NCBI GenBank assembly: GCA_028752905.1
Contig: JAQNBH010000076.1
Coordinates: 1-64,000 of the forward strand
DNA: 64,000 bases
Origin: Cladorhizidae sp. MBARI D1340-BT2
Lineage: Eukaryota > Porifera > Demospongiae > Poecilosclerida > Cladorhizidae
Direction of reading: 5' to 3'
Shown: piece by piece, positions 1 to 13,707 of the stretch
Position numbering within the stretch: the stretch's first letter is position 1
Layout of the letters: the number at the start of each line of letters is the position of its first letter
Made by a program: the position numbers and the translations under genes
Notes under the pieces: generated by a model
Databases searched by the model: none
What the model was told of the DNA's origin: nothing
What the model saw: only the letters and a program-made list of their open reading frames with translations

Positions 1-618
1 ATGTGGGAGTTGCTCTATGTGTAGGTGTGTGTGTGTGCACATGTGGGAGTTGCTCTATGTGTAGGTGTGTGTGTGTGCACATGTGGGAGTTGCTCTATGT
101 GTAGGTGTGTGTGTGCACATGTGGGAGTTGCTCTATGTGTAGGTGTGTGTGTGCACATGTGGGAGTTGCTCTATGTGTAGGTGTGTGTGTGCACATGTGG
201 GAGTTGCTCTATGTGTAGGTGTGTGTGTGCACATGTGGGAGTTGCTCTATGTGTAGGTGTGTGTGTGCACATGTGGGAGTTGCTCTATGTGTAGGTGTGT
301 GTGCACATGTGGGAGTTGCTCTATGTGTAGGTGTGTGTGTGCACATGTGGGAGTTGCTCTATGTGTAGGTGTGTGTGTGCACATGTGGGAGTTGCTCTAT
401 GTGTAGGTGTGTGTGTGCACATGTGGGAGTTGCTCTATGTGTAGGTGTGTGTGTGTGCACATGTGGGAGTTGCTCTATGTGTAGGTGTGTGTGTGCACAT
501 GTGGGAGTTGCTCTATGTGTAGGTGTGTGTGTGCACATGTGGGAGTTGCTCTATGTGTAGGTGTGTGTGTGCACATGTGGGAGTTGCTCTATGTGTAGGT
601 GTGTGTGTGTGTGTGTGG
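1..618. repeat. 38-40 bp GT-rich minisatellite
   Basis: About 16 tandem copies of a unit containing atgtgggagttgctctatg followed by a variable GT run and gcac. Copies differ mainly in the length of the (GT)n tract (38 versus 40 bp), as expected of replication slippage. The window opens inside the array, so its true left end is unknown. Open frames across it (for example Cys/Val-rich on the plus strand) come from the repeat composition and are not treated as genes. Confidence 0.95.
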
Positions 619-757
619 CTGAGGCACTTCCAAACATTTGGGGGGCTCAATGTTGACATTACAATAGGTAGTGCCATATCTATATAAGCAGCTGAACAAT
701 ACCCACAGCAAAGCCCCAGGGCCAGCAGGTATAAAAGTAAACACACAAACTCATTAG
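619..757. other. Short non-repetitive spacer
   Basis: Unique-looking sequence between the GT-rich minisatellite and the hAT remnant. It starts with a GT run and a gggggg-containing stretch. It lies just 3' of the hAT remnant's stop codon and may include element tail sequence, but no terminal inverted repeat could be assigned. Confidence 0.4.
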
Positions 758-1215
758 TTATTCCAAAATACTTGTTTGTCTTGTCTTCCTACAAGTGCAT
801 GTGCTGCTGATGCCAACTAAATTAAGGCCATCCCTATACTCTTTGTGTGTATGTAGTAATAAGCAGTTGTTTATGTGGCATTCTGGCATTGAAGAGTGTA
901 GGTAGGGGTACAGCCATTTCCAAGCAGAAAATGAGCTCTCAGAAGTGGAAGAAGTAGTGGGCAGAGTTAAGTATAACTGGTGAACTTCAGGAAACACACC
1001 TTTAAATACCTCACTCCTGTTCATGGCTTCACACAGAGTGTTTATTGAGGTGACATTCTCTACAGATGGTGTCCCTTTTTTAATAGCATTCTAAAGAAGA
1101 GGCAATTGTCTGGTTATATCTGATACATTCACATCCTCCCCAAAGCGAGTCTCTTTAAACATTTCCAAATTACTCTGAGAGTCTTTACCATTTGCTGCTT
1201 TTATCATGTGCTATA
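758..1215 (-). pseudogene. hAT-superfamily transposase C-terminal fragment (dimerisation domain), broken
   Basis: Reading the minus strand from about 1215 down to the stop at 758 gives one frame with a single internal TAG at 1093-1091. The downstream part reads MNRSEVFKGVFPEVHQLYLT, then TTSSTSESSFSAWKWLYPYL. This matches the hAT C-terminal dimerisation pattern: a hydrophobic stretch, a Ser-rich loop with E-x-SFSA, a K/W-x-YLRS-like motif, then an asparagine and LLLH. The N-terminal zinc finger and catalytic core are missing, so this is a dead 3' fragment. It belongs to the same broad family as the larger remnant at 56121-58150 but is too diverged to be a recent copy of it. Conserved positions are seen directly; the family name is from memory of ZMYM/TTF-type hAT proteins. 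Confidence 0.75.
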
Positions 1216-1543
1216 GCATGTCTCAGCCGCTGCTAACAGCAGATGTGGTGAGTATAGTAATCTAGCTCACCACTGCTAGTAATCTAGCTCACCACTGCTA
1301 GTACTAGCCTGTTAATAGCAGCTACAATAATGTAACTCAGCATTAATATTTAGGGGGCTCAGCCACTTCTTAAATTAGGGGGGATCATTCCCCCCAGCCC
1401 CCTCCACCATCTCTCAACCTCTGTATAGTACATACAGATCACAGCTCTTTAACCTGATCATGTGATCCTGAAGGGAATCTGAGAAGATGGTTGGAAATTA
1501 TCCAAGAGTTTAATTTCACTTTGCTCATCAGAAAGGAAGAAGG
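1216..1543. other. Non-coding spacer with short direct repeat
   Basis: No convincing reading frame. Around 1255-1305 the phrase tagtaatctagctcaccact occurs twice in tandem. Around 1378-1397 there is a short palindrome (ggggggatcattcccccc). Confidence 0.5.
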
Positions 1544-1700
1544 CAGCTGCCAGCACTGATGTTCTGTCTCAGCTGCCAGCACTGATGCTCTGTCTCAGCT
1601 GCCAGCACTGATGCTCTGTCTCAGCTGCCAGCACTGATGCTCTGTCTCAGCTGCCAGCACTGATGCTCTGTCTCAGCTGCCAACACTGATGCTCTGCTCT
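1544..1700. repeat. 26-bp minisatellite abutting the 54-bp satellite
   Basis: About six copies of a 26-bp unit of the form cagctgccagcactgatgct plus ctgtct. The last copy changes to gccaacactgatgctctgct and runs straight into gattactagactaatagg, the 3' half of the 54-bp satellite unit. The cca(a/g)cactga core is shared with the satellite unit (gcaacactga), so the two arrays are probably related by descent. Confidence 0.9.
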
Positions 1701-2539
1701 GATTACTAGACTAATAGGCCCACCAGTAGTGAGCCACTGCAACACTGACCCACTAATTACTAGACTAATAGGCCCACCAGTAGTGAGCCACTGCAACACT
1801 GACCCACTAATTACTAGACTAATAGACCCACCAGTAGTGAGCCACTGCAACACTGACCCACTAATTACTAGACTAATAGGCCCACCAGTAGCGAGCCACT
1901 GCAACACTGACCCACTAATTACTAGACTAATAGGCCCACCAGTAGTGAGCCACTGCAACACTGACCCACTAATTACTAGACTAATAGGCCCACCAGTAGT
2001 GAGCCACTGCAACACTGACCACTAATTACTAGACTAATAGGCCCACCAGTAGTCAGCCACTGCAACACTGACACACTAATTACTAGACTAATAGGCCCAC
2101 CAGTAGTGAGCCACTGCAACACTGACCCACTAATTACTAGACTAATAGGCCCACCAGTAGTGAGCCACTGCAACACTGACCCACTAATTACTAGACTAAT
2201 AGGCCCACCAGTAGTGAGCCACTGCAACACTGACCACTAATTACTAGACTAATAGGCCCACCAGTAGTGAGCCACTGCAACACTGACCCACTAATTACTA
2301 GACTAATAGGCCCACCAGTAGTGAGCCACTGCAACACTGACCCACTAATTACTAGACTAATAGGCCCACCAGTAGTGAGCCACTGCAACACTGACCCACT
2401 AATTACTAGACACCAGTAGTGAGCCACTGCAACACTGAACCACTAATTACTAGACTAATAGGCCCACCAGTAGTGAGCCACTGCAACACTGACCCACTAA
2501 TTACTAGACTAATAGGCCCACCAGTAGTGAGCCACTGCA

Positions 2540-5500
2540 ACACTGACCACTAATTACTAGACTAATAGGCCCACCAGTAGTGAGCCACTGCAACACTGAC
2601 CACTAATTACTAGACTAATAGGCCCACCAGTAGTGAGCCACTGCAACACTGACCACTAATTACTTGACTAATAGGCCCACCAGTAGTGAGCCACTGCAAC
2701 ACTGACCCACTAATTACTAGACTAATAGGCCCACCAGTAGTGAGCCACTGCAACACTGACCACTAATTACTAGACTAATAGGCCCACCAGTAGTGAGCCA
2801 CTGCAACACTGACCACTAATTACTAGACTAATAGGCCCACCAGTAGTGAGCCACTGCAACACTGACCACTAATTACTAGACTAATAGGCCCACCAGTAGT
2901 GAGCCACTGCAACACTGACCCACTAATTACTAGACTAATAGGCCCACCAGTAGTGAGCCACTGCAACACTGACCACTAATTACTAGACTAATAGGCCCAC
3001 CAGTAGTGAGCCACTGCAACACTCACCCACTAATTACTAGACTAATAGGCCCACCAGTAGTGAGCCACTGCAACACTGACCCACTAATTACTAGACGAAT
3101 AGGCAGTAGTGGGCCACTGCAACACTGACCCACTAATTACTAGACTAATAGGCCCACCAGTGGTGAGCCACTGACCACTAATTACTAGACTAATAGGCCT
3201 ACCAGTAGTGAGCCACTGCAACACTGACCCACTAATTACTAGACTAATAGGCCCACCAGTAGTGAGCCACTGCAACGCTGACCCACTAATTACTAGACTA
3301 ATAGGCCAACCAATAGTGAGCCACTGCAACACTGACCTACTAATTACAAGACTAATAGGCCAACCTGTAGTAAGGCATTACAACACTGACCCACTAATTA
3401 CTAGATTACTAGACTAATAGGTCCACCAGTAGTGAGCCACTGCAACACTGACCACTAATTACTAGACTAATAGGCCCACCAGTAGTGAGCCACTGCAACA
3501 CTGACCCACTAATTACTAGACTAATAGGCCCACCAGTAGTGAGCCACTGCAACACTGACCCACTAATTACTAGACTAATAGGCCCACCAGTAGTGAGTCA
3601 CTGCAACACTGACTTACTAATTACTAGACTAATAGGCCCACCAGTAGTGAGCCACTGCAACACTGACCCACTAATTACTAGACTAATAGGCCCACCAGTA
3701 GTGAGCCACTGCAACACTGACCCACTAATTACTAGACTAATAGGCCTACCAGTAGTGAGCCACTGCAACACTGACCCACTAATTACTAGACTAATAGGCC
3801 CACCAGTAGTGAGCTACTGCAACACTGACCCACTAATTACTAGACTAATAGGCCCTCCAGTAGTGAGCCACTGCAACACTGACCCACTAATTACTAGACT
3901 AATAGGCCCACCAGTAGTGAGCCACTGCAACACTGACCACTAATTACTTGACTAATAGGCCCACCAGTAGTGAGCCACTGACCACTAATTACTAGACTAA
4001 TAGGCCAACCAGTAGTGAGCCACTGCAACACTGACCCAATAATTACTAGACTAATAGGCCCACCAGTAGTGAGCTACTGCAACACTGACCCACTAATTAC
4101 TAGACTAATAGGCGCTCCAGTAGTGAGCCACTGCAACACTGACCCACTAATTACTAGACTAATAGGCCCACCAGTAGTGAGCCACTGCAACACTGACCCA
4201 CTAATTACTAGACTAATAGGCCCACCAGTAGTGAGCCACTGCAACACTGACCACTAATTACTAGACTAATAGGCTCACCAACTGACCCACTAATTACTAG
4301 ACTAATAGGCCCACCAGTAGTGAGCCACTGCAACACTGACCCACTAATTACTAGACTAATAGGCCCACCAGTAGTGAGCCACTGCAACACTGACCCACTA
4401 ATTACTAGACTAATAGGCCCACCAGTAGTGAGCCACTGCAACACTGACCACTAATTACTAGACTAATAGGCCCACCAGTAGTGAGCCACTGCAACACTGA
4501 CCCACTAATTACTAGACTAATAGGCCCACCAGTAGTGAGCCACTGCAACACTGACCACTAATTACTAGACTAATAGGCCCACCAGTAGTGAGCCACTGCA
4601 ACACTGACCCACTAATTACTAGACTAATAGGCCCACCAGTAGTGAGCCATGGCAACACTGACCCACTAATTACTAGACTAATAGGCCCACCAGTAGTGAG
4701 CCACTGCAACACTGACCACTAATTACTAGACTAATAGGCCCACCAGTAGTGAGCCACTGCAACACTGACACACTAATTACTAGACTAATAGGCCCACCAG
4801 TAGTGAGCCACTGCAACACTGACCCACTAATTACTAGACTAATAGGCCCACCAGTAGTGAGCCACTGCAACACTGACCCACTAATTACTAGACTAATAGG
4901 CCCACCAGTAGTGAGCCACTGCAACACTGACCACTAATTACTAGACTAATAGGCCCACCAGTAGTGAGCCACTGCAACACTGACCCACTAATTACTAGAC
5001 TAATAGGCCCACCAGTAGTGAGCCACTGCAACACTGACCCACTAATTACTAGACTAATAGGCCCACCAGTAGTGAGCCACTGCAACACTGACCCACCAAT
5101 TACTAGACTAATAGGCCCACCAGTAGTGAGCCACTGCAACACTGACCCACTAATTACTAGACTAATAGGCCCACCAGTAGTGAGCCACTGCAACACTGAC
5201 CCACTAATTACTAGACTAATAGGCCCACCAGTAGTGAGCCACTGCAACACTGACCCACTAATTACTTGACTAATAGGCCCACCAGTAGTGAGCCACTGCA
5301 ACACTGACCCACTAATTACTAGACTAATAGGCCCACCAGTAGTGAGCCACTGCAACACTGACCAATAATTACTTGACTAATAGGCCCACCAGTAGTGAGC
5401 CACTGCAACACTGACCCACTAATTACTAAACTAATAGGCCCACCAGTAGTGAGCCACTGCAACACTGACACACTAATTACTAGACTAATAGGCCCACCAG

Positions 5501-8500
5501 TAGTGAGCCACTGCAACACTGACCCACTAATTACTAGACTAATAGGCCCACCAGTAGTGAGCCACTGCAACACTGACCCACTAATTACTAGACTAATAGG
5601 CCCACCAGTAGTGAGCCACTGCAACACTGACCCACTAATTACTAGACTAATAGGCCCACCAGTAGTGAGCCATGGCAACACTGACCCACTAATTACTAGA
5701 CTAATAGGCCCACCAGTAGTGAGCCACTGCAACACTGACCACTAATTACTAGACTAATAGGACCACCAGTAGTGAGCCACTGCAACACTGACACACTAGT
5801 TACTAGACTAATAGGCCCACCAGTAGTGAGCCACTGCAACACTGACCCACTAATTACTAGACTAATAGGCCCACCAGTAGTGAGCCACTGCAACACTGAC
5901 CCACTAATTACTAGACTAATAGGCCCACCAGTAGTGAGCCACTGCAACACTGACCACTAATTACTAGACTAATAGGCCCACCAGTAGTGAGCCACTGCAA
6001 CACTGACCCACTAATTACTAGACTAATAGGCCCACCAGTAGTGAGCCACTGCAACACTGACCCACTAATTACTAGACTAATAGGCCCACCAGTAGTGAGC
6101 CACTGCAACACTGACCCACTAATTACTAGACTAATAGGACCACCAGTAGTGAGCCACTGCAACACTGACACACTAATTACTAGACTAATAGGCCCACCAG
6201 TAGTGAGCCACTGCAACACTGACCCACTAATTACTAGACTAATAGGCCCACCAGTAGTGAGCCACTGCAACACTGACCCACTAATTACTAGACTAATAGG
6301 CCCACCAGTAGTGAGCCACTGCAACACTGACCCACTAATTACTAGACTAATAGGCCCACCAGTAGTGAGCCACTGCAACACTGACCCACTAATTACTAGA
6401 CTAATAGGCCCACCAGTAGTGAGCCACTGCAACACTGACCACTAATTACTAGACTAATAGGCCCACCAGTAGTGAGCCACTGCAACACTGACCCACTAAT
6501 TACTAGACTAATAGGCCCACCAGTAGTGAGCCACTGCAACACTGACCCACTAATTACTAGACTAATAGGCCCACCAGTAGTGAGCCACTGCAACACTGAC
6601 CACTAATTACTAGACTAATAGGCCCACCAGTAGTGAGCCACTGCAACACTGACCCACTAATTACTAGACTAATAGGCCCACCAGTAGTGAGCCACTGCAA
6701 CACTGACCACTAATTACTAGACTAATAGGCCCACCAGTAGTGAGCCACTGCAACACTGACCACTAATTACTAGACTAATAGGCCCACCAGTAGTGAGCCA
6801 CTGCAACACTGACCACTAATTACTTGACTAATAGGCCCACCAGTAGTGAGCCACTGCAACACTGACCCACTAATTACTAGACTAATAGGCCCACCAGTAG
6901 TGAGCCACTGCAACACTGACCACTAATTACTAGACTAATAGGCCCACCAGTAGTGAGCCACTGCAACACTGACCACTAATTACTAGACTAATAGGCCCAC
7001 CAGTAGTGAGCCACTGCAACACTGACCACTAATTACTAGACTAATAGGCCCACCAGTAGTGAGCCACTGCAACACTGACCCACTAATTACTAGACTAATA
7101 GGCCCACCAGTAGTGAGCCACTGCAACACTGACCACTAATTACTAGACTAATAGGCCCACCAGTAGTGAGCCACTGCAACACTCACCCACTAATTACTAG
7201 ACTAATAGGCCCACCAGTAGTGAGCCACTGCAACACTGACCCACTAATTACTAGACGAATAGGCAGTAGTGGGCCACTGCAACACTGACCCACTAATTAC
7301 TAGACTAATAGGCCCACCAGTGGTGAGCCACTGACCACTAATTACTAGACTAATAGGCCTACCAGTAGTGAGCCACTGCAACACTGACCCACTAATTACT
7401 AGACTAATAGGCCCACCAGTAGTGAGCCACTGCAACGCTGACCCACTAATTACTAGACTAATAGGCCAACCAATAGTGAGCCACTGCAACACTGACCTAC
7501 TAATTACTAGACTAATAGGCCAACCTGTAGTAAGCCATTACAACACTGACCCACTAATTACTAGATTACTAGACTAATAGGTCCACCAGTAGTGAGCCAC
7601 TGCAACACTGACCACTAATTACTAGACTAATAGGCCCACCAGTAGTGAGCCACTGCAACACTGACCCACTAATTACTAGACTAATAGGCCCACCAGTAGT
7701 GAGCCACTGCAACACTGACCCACTAATTACTAGACTAATAGGCCCACCAGTAGTGAGCCACTGCAACACTGACCCACTAATTACTAGACTAATAGGCCCA
7801 CCAGTAGTGAGTCACTGCAACACTGACTTACTAATTACTAGACTAATAGGCCCACCAGTAGTGAGCCACTGCAACACTGACCCACTAATTACTAGACTAA
7901 TAGGCCTACCAGTAGTGAGCCACTGCAACACTGACCCACTAATTACTAGACTAATAGGCCCACCAGTAGTGAGCTACTGCAACACTGACCCACTAATTAC
8001 TAGACTAATAGGCCCTCCAGTAGTGAGCCACTGCAACACTGACCCACTAATTACTAGACTAATAGGCCCACCAGTAGTGAGCCACTGCAACACTGACCAC
8101 TAATTACTTGACTAATAGGCCCACCAGTAGTGAGCCACTGACCACTAATTACTAGACTAATAGGCCAACCAGTAGTGAGCCACTGCAACACTGACCCAAT
8201 AATTACTAGACTAATAGGCCCACCAGTAGTGAGCTACTGCAACACTGACCCACTAATTACTAGACTAATAGGCGCTCCAGTAGTGAGCCACTGCAACACT
8301 GACCCACTAATTACTAGACTAATAGGCCCACCAGTAGTGAGCCACTGCAACACTGACCCACTAATTACTAGACTAATAGGCCCACCAGTAGTGAGCCACT
8401 GCAACACTGACCACTAATTACTAGACTAATAGGCCCACCAGTAGTGAGCCACTGACCACTAATTACTAGACTAATAGGCTCACCAACTGACCCACTAATT

Positions 8501-10346
8501 ACTAGACTAATAGGCCCACCAGTAGTGAGCCACTGCAACACTGACCCACTAATTACTAGACTAATAGGCCAACCAGTAGTGAGCCACTGCAACACTGACC
8601 CACTAATTACTAGACTAATAGGCCCACCAGTAGTGAGCCACTGCAACACTGACCACTAATTACTAGACTAATAGGCCCACCAGTAGTGAGCCACTGCAAC
8701 ACTGACCCACTAATTACTAGACTAATAGGCCCACCAGTAGTGAGCCACTGCAACACTGACCACTAATTACTAGACTAATAGGCCCACCAGTAGTGAGCCA
8801 CTGCAACACTGACCCACTAATTACTAGACTAATAGGCCCACCAGTAGTGAGCCATGGCAACACTGACCCACTAATTACTAGACTAATAGGCCCACCAGTA
8901 GTGAGCCACTGCAACACTGACCCACTAATTACTAAACTAATAGGCCCACCAGTAGTGAGCCACTCCAACACTGACACACTAATTACTAGACTAATAGGCC
9001 CACCAGTAGTGAGCCACTGCAACACTGACCCACTAATTACTAGACTAATAGGCCCACCAGTAGTGAGCCACTGCAACACTGACCCACTAATTACTAGACT
9101 AATAGGCCCACCAGTAGTGAGCCACTGCAACACTGACCACTAATTACTAGACTAATAGGCCCACCAGTAGTGAGCCACTGCAACACTGACCCACTAATTA
9201 CTAGACTAATAGGCCCACCAGTAGTGAGCCACTGCAACACTGACCCACTAATTACTAGACTAATAGGCCCACCAGTAGTGAGCCACTGCAACACTGACCC
9301 ACCAATTACTAGACTAATAGGCCCACCAGTAGTGAGCCACTGCAACACTGACCCACTAATTACTAGACTAATAGGCCCACCAGTAGTGAGCCACTGCAAC
9401 ACTGACCCACTAATTACTAGACTAATAGGCCCACCAGTAGTGAGCCACTGCAACACTGACCCACTAATTACTTGACTAATAGGCCCACCAGTAGTGAGCC
9501 ACTGCAACACTGACCCACTAATTACTAGACTAATAGGCCCACCAGTAGTGAGCCACTGCAACACTGACCAATAATTACTTGACTAATAGGCCCACCAGTA
9601 GTGAGCCACTGCAACACTGACCCACTAATTACTAAACTAATAGGCCCACCAGTAGTGAGCCACTGCAACACTGACACACTAATTACTAGACTAATAGGCC
9701 CACCAGTAGTGAGCCACTGCAACACTGACCCACTAATTACTAGACTAATAGGCCCACCAGTAGTGAGCCACTGCAACACTGACCCACTAATTACTAGACT
9801 AATAGGCCCACCAGTAGTGAGCCACTGCAACACTGACCCACTAATTACTAGACTAATAGGCCCACCAGTAGTGAGCCATGGCAACACTGACCCACTAATT
9901 ACTAGACTAATAGGCCCACCAGTAGTGAGCCACTGCAACACTGACCACTAATTACTAGACTAATAGGACCACCAGTAGTGAGCCACTGCAACACTGACAC
10001 ACTAATTACTAGACTAATAGGCCCACCAGTAGTGAGCCACTGCAACACTGACCCACTAATTACTAGACTAATAGGCCCACCAGTAGTGAGCCACTGCAAC
10101 ACTGACCCACTAATTACTAGACTAATAGGCCCACCAGTAGTGAGCCACTGCAACACTGACCACTAATTACTAGACTAATAGGCCCACCAGTAGTGAGCCA
10201 CTGCAACACTGACCCACTAATTACTAGACTAATAGGCCCACCAGTAGTGAGCCACTGCAACACTGACCCACTAATTACTAGACTAATAGGCCCACCAGTA
10301 GTGAGCCACTGCAACACTGACCCACTAATTACTAGACTAATAGGCC
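2540..10346. repeat. Higher-order repeat A: ~4.2-kb block in tandem
   Basis: The ordered series of variant units at about 2540-6140 reappears at about 6700-10346. The offset is 4160 bp up to about 4440 and 4206 bp beyond it, after a ~45-bp insertion in the second copy near 8450. Matching landmarks include the tacttgac units at 2662 and 6822, the degenerate run at 3084-3332 and 7244-7492, and the units at 5319-5735 and 9525-9941. A third, partial copy of the degenerate landmark is at 10701-10949. This indicates unequal exchange on a multi-kilobase scale rather than only unit-by-unit slippage. Confidence 0.85.
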
Positions 10347-13300
10347 CACCAGTAGTGAGCCACTGCAACACTGAACCACTAATTACTAGACTAATAGGCC
10401 CACCAGTAGTGAGCCACTGCAACACTGACCCACTAATTACTAGACTAATAGGCCCACCAGTAGTGAGCCACTGCAACACTGACCACTAATTACTAGACTA
10501 ATAGGCCCACCAGTAGTGAGCCACTGCAACACTGACCACTAATTACTAGACTAATAGGCCCACCAGTAGTGAGCCACTGCAACACTGACCACTAATTACT
10601 AGACTAATAGGCCCACCAGTAGTGAGCCACTGCAACACTCACCCACTAATTACTAGACTAATAGGCCCACCAGTAGTGAGCCACTGCAACACTTGACCCA
10701 CTAATTACTAGACGAATAGGCAGTAGTGGGCCACTGCAACACTGACCCACTAATTACTAGACTAATAGGCCCACCAGTGGTGAGCCACTGACCACTAATT
10801 ACTAGACTAATAGGCCTACCAGTAGTGAGCCACTGCAACACTGACCCACTAATTACTAGACTAATAGGCCCACCAGTAGTGAGCCACTGCAACGCTGACC
10901 CACTAATTACTAGACTAATAGGCCAACCAATAGTGAGCCACTGCAACACTGACCTACTAATTACTAGACTAATAGGCCAACCTGTAGTGAGCCATTACAA
11001 CACTGACCCACTAATTACTAGACTAATAGGTCCACCAGTAGTGAGCCACTGCAACACTGACCACTAATTACTAGACTAATAGGCCCACCAGTATGAGCCA
11101 CTGACCACTAATTACTAGACTAATAGGCCCACCAGTAGTGAGCCACTGCAACACTGACCCACTAATTACTAGACTAATAGGCCCACCAGTAGTGAGCCAC
11201 TGCAACACTGACCCACTAATTACTAGACTAATAGGCCCACCAGTAGTGAGTCACTGCAACACTGACCCACTAATTACTAGACTAATAGGCCCACCAGTAG
11301 TGAGCCACTGCAACACTGACCCACTAATTACTAGACTAATAGGCCCACCAGTAGTGAGCCACTGCAACACTGACCCACTAATTACTAGACTAATAGGTCC
11401 ACCAGTAGTGAGCCACTGCAACACTGACCACTAATTACTAGACTAATAGGCCCACCATCAGTGAGCCACTGCAACACTGACCCACTAATTACTAGACTAA
11501 TAGGCCCACCAGTAGTGAGCCACTGACCACTAATTACTAGACTAATAGGCCCACCAGTAGTGAGCCACTGCAACACTGACCCACTAATTACCAGACTAAT
11601 AGGCCCACCAGTAGTGAGCCACTGCAACACTGACCCACTAATTACTAGACTAATAGGCCCACCAGTAGTGAGCTACTGCAACACTGACCCACTAATTACT
11701 AGACTAATAGGCCCTCCAGTAGTGAGCCACTGCAACACTGACCCACTAATTACTAGACTAATAGGCCCACCAGTAGTGAGCCACTGCAACACTGACCCAC
11801 TAATTACTAGACTAATAGGCCCACCAGTAGTGAGCCACTGCAACACTGACCACTAATTACTTGACTAATAGGCCCACCAGTAGTGAGCCACTGACCACTA
11901 ATTACTAGACTAATAGGCTCACCAACTGACCCACTAATTACTAGACTAATAGGCCCACCAGTAGTGAGCCACTGCAACACTGACCACTAATTACTAGACT
12001 AATAGGCCCACCAGTAGTGAGCCATTACAACACTGACCCACTAATTACTAGACTAATAGGTCCACCAGTAGTGAGCCACTGCAACACTGACCACTAATTA
12101 CTAGACTAATAGGCCCACCAGTAGTGAGCCACTGACCACTAATTACTAGACTAATAGTCCAACCAGTAGTGAGCCACTGCAACACTGACCCACTAATTAC
12201 TAGACTAATAGGCCCACCAGTAGTGAGCTACTGCAACACTGACCCACTAATTACTAGACTAATAGGCGCTCCAGTAGTGAGCCACTGCAACACTGACCCA
12301 CTAATTACTAGACTAATAGGCCCACCAGTAGTGAGCCACTGCAACACTGACCCACTAATTACTAGACTAATAGGCCCACCAGTAGTGAGCCACTGCAACA
12401 CTGACCACTAATTACTAGACTAATAGGCCCACCAGTAGTGAGCCACTGACCACTAATTACTAGACTAATTGGCTCACCAACTGACCCACTAATTACTAGA
12501 CTAATAGTCCCACCAGTAGTGAGCCACTGCAACACTGACCCACTAATTACTAGACTAATAGGCCCACCAATAGTGAGCCACTGCAACACTGACCTACTAA
12601 TTACTAGACTAATAGGCCCACCAGTAGTGAGCCACTGCAACACTGACCCACTAATTACTAGACTAATAGGCCCACCAGTAGTGAGCCACTGCAACACTGA
12701 CCCACTAATTACTAGACTAATAGGCCCACCAGTAGTGAGCCACTGCAACACTGACCCACTAATTACTAGACTAATAGGCCCACCAGTAGTGAGCCACTGC
12801 AACACTGACCCACTAATTACTAGACTAATAGGCCCACCAGTAGTGACCCATGGCAACACTGACCCACTAATTACTAGACTAATAGGCCCACCAGTAGTGA
12901 GCCACTGCAACACTGACCACTAATTACTAGACTAATAGGCCCACCAGTAGTGAGCCACTGCAACACTGACACACTAATTACTAGACTAATAGGCCCACCA
13001 GTAGTGAGCCACTGCAACACTGACCCACTAATTACTAGACTAATAGGCCCACCAGTAGTGAGCCACTGCAACACTGACCACTAATTACTAGACTAATAGG
13101 CCCACCAGTAGTGAGCCACTGCAACACTGACCACTAATTACTAGACTAATAGGCCCACCAGTAGTGAGCCACTGCAACACTGACCCACTAATTACTAGAC
13201 TAATAGGCCCACCAGTAGTGAGCCACTGCAACACTGACCCACTAATTACTAGACTAATAGGCCCACCAGTAGTGAGCCACTGCAACACTGACCCACTAAT

Positions 13301-13707
13301 TACTAGACTAATAGGCCCACCAGTAGTGAGCCACTGCAACACTGACCCACTAATTACTAGACTAATAGGCCCACCAGTAGTGAGCCACTGCAACACTCAC
13401 CCACTAATTACTAGACTAATAGGCCCACCAGTAGTGAGCCACTGACCACTAATTACTAGACTAATAGGCTCACCAACTGACCCACTAATTACTAGACTAA
13501 TAGGCCCACCAGTAGTAAGCCACTGCAACACTGACCCACTAATTACTAGACTAATAGGCCCACCAGTAGTGAGTCACTGCAACACTGACCCACTAATTAC
13601 TAGACTAATAGGCCCACCAGTAGTGAGCCACTGCAACACTGACCCACTAATTACTAGACTAATAGGCCCACCAGTAGTGAGCCACTGCAACACTGACCCA
13701 CTAATTA

